A stretch of DNA of 7,499 bases from Fen-1077 sp050014355 (lineage in GTDB: Bacteria > Chloroflexota > Dehalococcoidia > Dehalococcoidales > RBG-16-60-22), in NCBI GenBank assembly GCA_050014355.1, contig JBEKDL010000084.1, positions 1-7,499 on the forward strand. Direction: 5' to 3'. Positions 4,698-7,499 of the stretch are shown piece by piece. Each line of letters begins with the position of its first letter. The stretch's first letter is position 1. The notes under the pieces are model-generated. The model saw only the letters and a list, made by a program, of their open reading frames with translations. It did not search any database and was not told where the DNA came from. The position numbers were made by a program, and so were the translations under genes.

Positions 4698-5795
4698 ATG
4701 AAATATAAACTGGCGGTCCTACCCGGCGATGGTATCGGCCCGGAGGTCGTCGCGGAAGGGGTGAAAGTCCTGGAAGCGGTAGGCAAGCGCTACGGGCACA
4801 GCTTCGAGCTGACCAACGGGCTCATCGGCGGCGTCGCTATCGACGTCGAAGGCACGGCGCTCTCCGATGCCACTATAAAAATGTGTAAAAAGCAGGATGC
4901 GATTTTGTTCGGCGCCGTCGGCGACCCCAGGTATGACGACCCCATGGCCAAAGTGCACCCCGAGGACGGCCTGCTGGCGTTGCGGCAGGCGCTGGATACT
5001 TTCGCCAACCTGCGGCCGGTCAAGCTTTTCCCGGAACTGATTGAGGCAACCCCGTTGAAAACGCATATCGTCAAAGGCACGGATTTCGTCGTTGTCCGCG
5101 AGCTGACCGGCGGTCTGTATTTCGGCAAGCCCAAAAGGCAATGGACGACGTCCCGCGGTCGCCGCGCGGTTGATACCATGTCCTACTCGGAGCAGGAAAT
5201 CGAACGCATCGTTCGGGTGGGCTTCGAGCTGGCGCGTAAGCGGCGTAAAAAGCTGACTTCGGTGGACAAAGCTAACGTGCTGCAAACGTCCCGGCTGTGG
5301 CGCAAGGTGACCATGGAGATAGCTCAAGAATACCCCGATATCGAGCTCGACCATATGCTGGTGGATACCAGCACGATGCGCATGATACAGAACCCGACCT
5401 ATTTCGATGTCATCGTGACGGAAAATACCTTCGGGGACATCATTACGGATGAGGCTTCCACGCTGACTGGCTCGATGGGCATGATGCCCTCCGCCAGCAT
5501 CGCCGGCATACCTAAAGAAGGGGTACGCGTCATGGGCTACTACGAGCCGATACACGGCAGCGCGCCGCGACATGCCGGAAAGAACGAAGCTAATCCTATT
5601 GCCACGATTTTGAGCGTGGCGATGATGTTCCGCTATTCCCTGGCCATGGAAAAAGAGGCCCGGGTTATCGAGACGGCTGTCGAGGACATCCTGAAAGAAG
5701 GCTACCGCACTTATGATATAATGAGCGAAGGCATGAAGAAGCTGGGCACGAAAGAAATGGGCGATGTCATCGCCAAAAAGGTGACAGGAGTGTAA
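4698..5795 (+). CDS. leuB: 3-isopropylmalate dehydrogenase
   Basis: LeuB oxidises and decarboxylates 3-isopropylmalate to 4-methyl-2-oxopentanoate with NAD+. The 365-residue product has the normal family length and motifs: LPGDGIGPEV at the N-terminus, GAVGDPRYDD, LLALRQALDTFANLRPVKL (the loop typical of isopropylmalate dehydrogenases), LTGGLYFGKPK, and SVDKANVLQTSRLWRKV with Lys191. VDTSTMRMIQNP carries Asp223, NTFGDIITDEAS carries metal ligands Asp247 and Asp251, and YEPIHGSAPRHAGKNEANP forms the NAD site. Context and the loop favour isopropylmalate over isocitrate dehydrogenase. With CimA next door it probably also acts on 3-methylmalate in the citramalate route, as known in organisms using that pathway. 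ATG 4698 is preceded by AGGA at six bases, in DNA just right of repeat copy 2. The gene is intact, and another repeat copy begins four bases after the stop. Confidence 0.96.
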   Translation: MKYKLAVLPGDGIGPEVVAEGVKVLEAVGKRYGHSFELTNGLIGGVAIDVEGTALSDATIKMCKKQDAILFGAVGDPRYDDPMAKVHPEDGLLALRQALDTFANLRPVKLFPELIEATPLKTHIVKGTDFVVVRELTGGLYFGKPKRQWTTSRGRRAVDTMSYSEQEIERIVRVGFELARKRRKKLTSVDKANVLQTSRLWRKVTMEIAQEYPDIELDHMLVDTSTMRMIQNPTYFDVIVTENTFGDIITDEASTLTGSMGMMPSASIAGIPKEGVRVMGYYEPIHGSAPRHAGKNEANPIATILSVAMMFRYSLAMEKEARVIETAVEDILKEGYRTYDIMSEGMKKLGTKEMGDVIAKKVTGV

Positions 5796-5799
5796 CGAC

Positions 5800-5864
5800 T
5801 GTCATTGCGAGCCCTTCCGCAGAAGGGCGTGGCAATCCCTATTTGGGTGCTCATCGCAATGACA
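5800..5864. repeat. palindromic dispersed repeat, copy 3 (compact form)
   Basis: This 65-bp element runs from TGTCATTGCGA (5800-5810) to its inverted end TCGCAATGACA (5854-5864). Inside is a perfect 7-bp stem, GCCCTTC/GAAGGGC (5811-5828), around CGCA. GTGGCAATCC follows, as in the other copies. It lies between the leuB stop and cimA. Its frame happens to be open in phase with cimA, so long-ORF callers may wrongly start cimA inside it. Confidence 0.85.
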
Positions 5865-5879
5865 ATGAAGGTAATTGAT

Positions 5880-7466
5880 ATGACAATGGTTCAACTATAT
5901 GATACCACGCTGCGCGACGGCGCCCAGAGCGAAGGCATCTCTTTCTCCGTCGTGGATAAGCTCCATATCGCCAGGAAGCTCGACGAGCTAGGCATCCACT
6001 ATATCGAAGGCGGCTGGCCCGGCTCCAATCCTAAAGACGCCGAGTTCTTCCAGCGGTTGCAGGAGCTCAAGCTGAAACACGCTCGCGTGGCCGTTTTCGG
6101 CAGCACGCGGCGGCGCGGCATCAGGGCGGAAGACGATAACAACCTGACCATGCTGGTCAAGGCCGGCGTCAGGGTGGCGACCATCGTCGGAAAAAGTTCG
6201 GATTTACAGGTTACGCATGTCATCAAGGCCACGCTCGATGAAAACCTGGAAATGATTGCCGATTCCGTCAGATATCTTAAAACGAACGGCCTGACCGTTT
6301 TCCTTGATGCCGAGCACTTCTTCGATGGCTTCAAGCATAACCCGGAATATTCGCTCAAGACCCTTGAAGTAGCCGCGAGAGCAGGCGCGAAATGCCTCGT
6401 GCTCTGCGATACTAACGGCGGCGCTCTCCCGGAAGAAATAGCGAAAGCGGTTAAAGCTGCAGCCAAAGCAACAACAGTGCCGCTGGGGATTCACTGTCAC
6501 AACGATGGCGGCCTCGCGGTAGCCAACACTCTGGCGGCGGTAAGGGCCGGCGCCGCGCAGGTCCAGGGTACGATTAACGGCCTGGGTGAGCGCTGCGGCA
6601 ACACCGACCTATGCACCATCATCGCGGCTTTAAAGATTAAAATGGAGGTCGATTGCGTTTCTGACAAACAATTGTCCACGCTGACGGAGGTTTCCCGCTA
6701 TGTCAGCGAATTAGCCAACCAGTTGCCTGACCCCTTTGCTCCTTATGTCGGCGCGAGCGCTTTCAGCCACAAGGCCGGTTACCACATGGACGGGGTTAAT
6801 AAATGGCCGGATGCCTACCAGCATATTGACCCCGCCAGGGTCGGCAACCGGCAGCGGACAGTTGTTTCCGACCAGTCCGGCAAGCGCAATATTATCGCCA
6901 AGGCCAGTGAGCTCGGGATTGATTTACCGGTCGAGGCGAAAGAGACCCAGGCACTCTTACAGCATGTCAAGGAGCTGGAAAGCCGCGGCTTCCAGTACGA
7001 TAACGCCGAGGCCTCTTTCGAGCTGCTGCTGCACCGCGCCAGGCCCGGTTATAGACCGCCGTTCGAGCTGGTCGACTTCATGGTGGTAGTGGAAAGTCGG
7101 CGGCGTCCCTCCACGCGCAAGGCGCAGGACGAGATGCTTTCCGAGGCCGTCGTTAAGGTGAAGGTAAGCGGTGAGATGATACACACTGCCGCGGAGGGCG
7201 ATGGCCCGGTCAACGCTCTGGACATGGCCCTGCGTAAGGCGTTGCTGCAGTTCTATCCCAGCCTGAAACAGGTGAAGCTGGTTGACTATAAGGTGCGCAT
7301 TTTAGAGGAAAGCACCGGAACAGAATCGCAGGTGCGTGTCCTTATCGAGTCCTCCGACGGCACTGACGAGTGGCATACGGTGGGCGGCTCGACGAATATT
7401 ATCGAAGCTAGCTGGCTCGCTCTGGCCGATAGCCTGGAGTGGTGGCTGCTGAAACATGGCCAATAA
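5880..7466 (+). CDS. cimA: (R)-citramalate synthase
   Basis: CimA condenses pyruvate with acetyl-CoA to (R)-citramalate; LeuCD and LeuB then yield 2-oxobutyrate for isoleucine without threonine. The 528-residue product has the CimA length and architecture. The N-terminal DRE-TIM barrel starts LYDTTLRDGAQSEGISFSV, with Arg12 and Asp13 in the DRE-type motif. GIHYIEGGWPGSNPKD is the citramalate-synthase version of this region. His205-x-His207 in HCHND are metal ligands, and NGLGERCGNTDL (233-244) closes the barrel. HKAGYHMDGV follows, and a LeuA-type regulatory domain fills the last 130 or so residues (from about VKVKVSGEMIHTAAEGDGPVNALD). In known CimA enzymes this domain senses isoleucine. ATG 5880 is chosen because AAGGT lies seven bases upstream and the protein then begins at the family N-terminus. 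In-frame TTG 5805 and ATG 5859 lie in repeat copy 3, and ATG 5865 overlaps the ribosome site region. A second LeuA is less likely, since a clear leuA is already upstream. Confidence 0.93.
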   Translation: MTMVQLYDTTLRDGAQSEGISFSVVDKLHIARKLDELGIHYIEGGWPGSNPKDAEFFQRLQELKLKHARVAVFGSTRRRGIRAEDDNNLTMLVKAGVRVATIVGKSSDLQVTHVIKATLDENLEMIADSVRYLKTNGLTVFLDAEHFFDGFKHNPEYSLKTLEVAARAGAKCLVLCDTNGGALPEEIAKAVKAAAKATTVPLGIHCHNDGGLAVANTLAAVRAGAAQVQGTINGLGERCGNTDLCTIIAALKIKMEVDCVSDKQLSTLTEVSRYVSELANQLPDPFAPYVGASAFSHKAGYHMDGVNKWPDAYQHIDPARVGNRQRTVVSDQSGKRNIIAKASELGIDLPVEAKETQALLQHVKELESRGFQYDNAEASFELLLHRARPGYRPPFELVDFMVVVESRRRPSTRKAQDEMLSEAVVKVKVSGEMIHTAAEGDGPVNALDMALRKALLQFYPSLKQVKLVDYKVRILEESTGTESQVRVLIESSDGTDEWHTVGGSTNIIEASWLALADSLEWWLLKHGQ

Positions 7467-7499
7467 AAAGGCGGACAAAATCAGCATCGTCGGCGCAGC
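7456..7499 (+). CDS. start of a Rossmann-fold protein, possibly malate/lactate dehydrogenase-type
   Basis: ATG 7456 overlaps the last 11 bases of cimA in another frame and opens MANKKADKISIVGA before the window ends. The KISIVGA strand-turn is the usual beginning of an NAD-binding Rossmann fold, and IVGAA resembles the IVGAAGTVG start of malate/lactate dehydrogenases. The overlap indicates translational coupling to cimA. Only 14 full codons are visible, so the family assignment is tentative. Confidence 0.45.
   Translation, partial: MANKKADKISIVGA

Noticed and set aside
4719..5573. 284-codon antisense open frame opposite leuB
   Set aside because: leuB is unmistakable on the + strand; the antisense product is histidine/arginine-rich with no family features, as expected of a codon shadow.
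4562..5864. Repeats as a CRISPR array
   Set aside because: Copies are far apart, palindromic, unequal in length and separated by whole genes, without regular spacers or cas genes.

Overview
This window is a branched-chain amino acid operon, all on the + strand, in a GC-rich, probably anaerobic bacterium. The gene order leuA - membrane protein - leuC - leuD - leuB - cimA resembles, from memory, Dehalococcoidia (Chloroflexota), but no marker gene fixes the lineage. The sequence looks like environmental or metagenomic material.

Layout. Bases 1-749 hold the 3' end of leuA (2-isopropylmalate synthase). A small MgtC-type membrane protein (751-1170) follows one base later, then leuC (1194-2450, TTG start). 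leuD (4052-4555), leuB (4698-5795), cimA (5880-7466) and the first codons of a probable malate/lactate dehydrogenase-like gene (from 7456) complete the operon. Together these enzymes cover most of leucine synthesis from 2-oxoisovalerate. CimA, with LeuCDB, also gives the threonine-independent pyruvate/citramalate route to 2-oxobutyrate and isoleucine.

The unusual part is 2451-4041, which separates leuC from leuD, the two subunits of one enzyme. It holds (i) an MGMT-family gene (2521-3009) with an in-frame TGA exactly where I expect the family's conserved Cys (a G-C-PITTGIF motif), with strongly family-like sequence continuing in the same frame on both sides. I read this as a candidate selenocysteine protein, with GC-rich hairpins just downstream that could serve as SECIS. 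It also holds (ii) a strikingly AT-rich gene (3018-3905) joining an N-terminal EVE domain (PUA-like reader of modified bases) to a C-terminal PD-(D/E)XK nuclease, probably an acquired modification-dependent restriction enzyme. Last come (iii) a short HicB-like antitoxin remnant and a tandem repeat just before leuD. A DNA-alkyl-lesion recogniser beside a modified-base-reading nuclease suggests a small genome-defence or DNA-modification cargo.

A dispersed palindromic repeat family (TGTCATTGCGAG ... CTCGCAATGACA) sits 1-6 bases after the stop codons of leuC, leuD and leuB. Its copies overlap open frames and can mislead start-site calls for the MGMT gene and cimA. I see no RNA genes, CRISPR array, intact insertion sequence or convincing intrinsic terminator.
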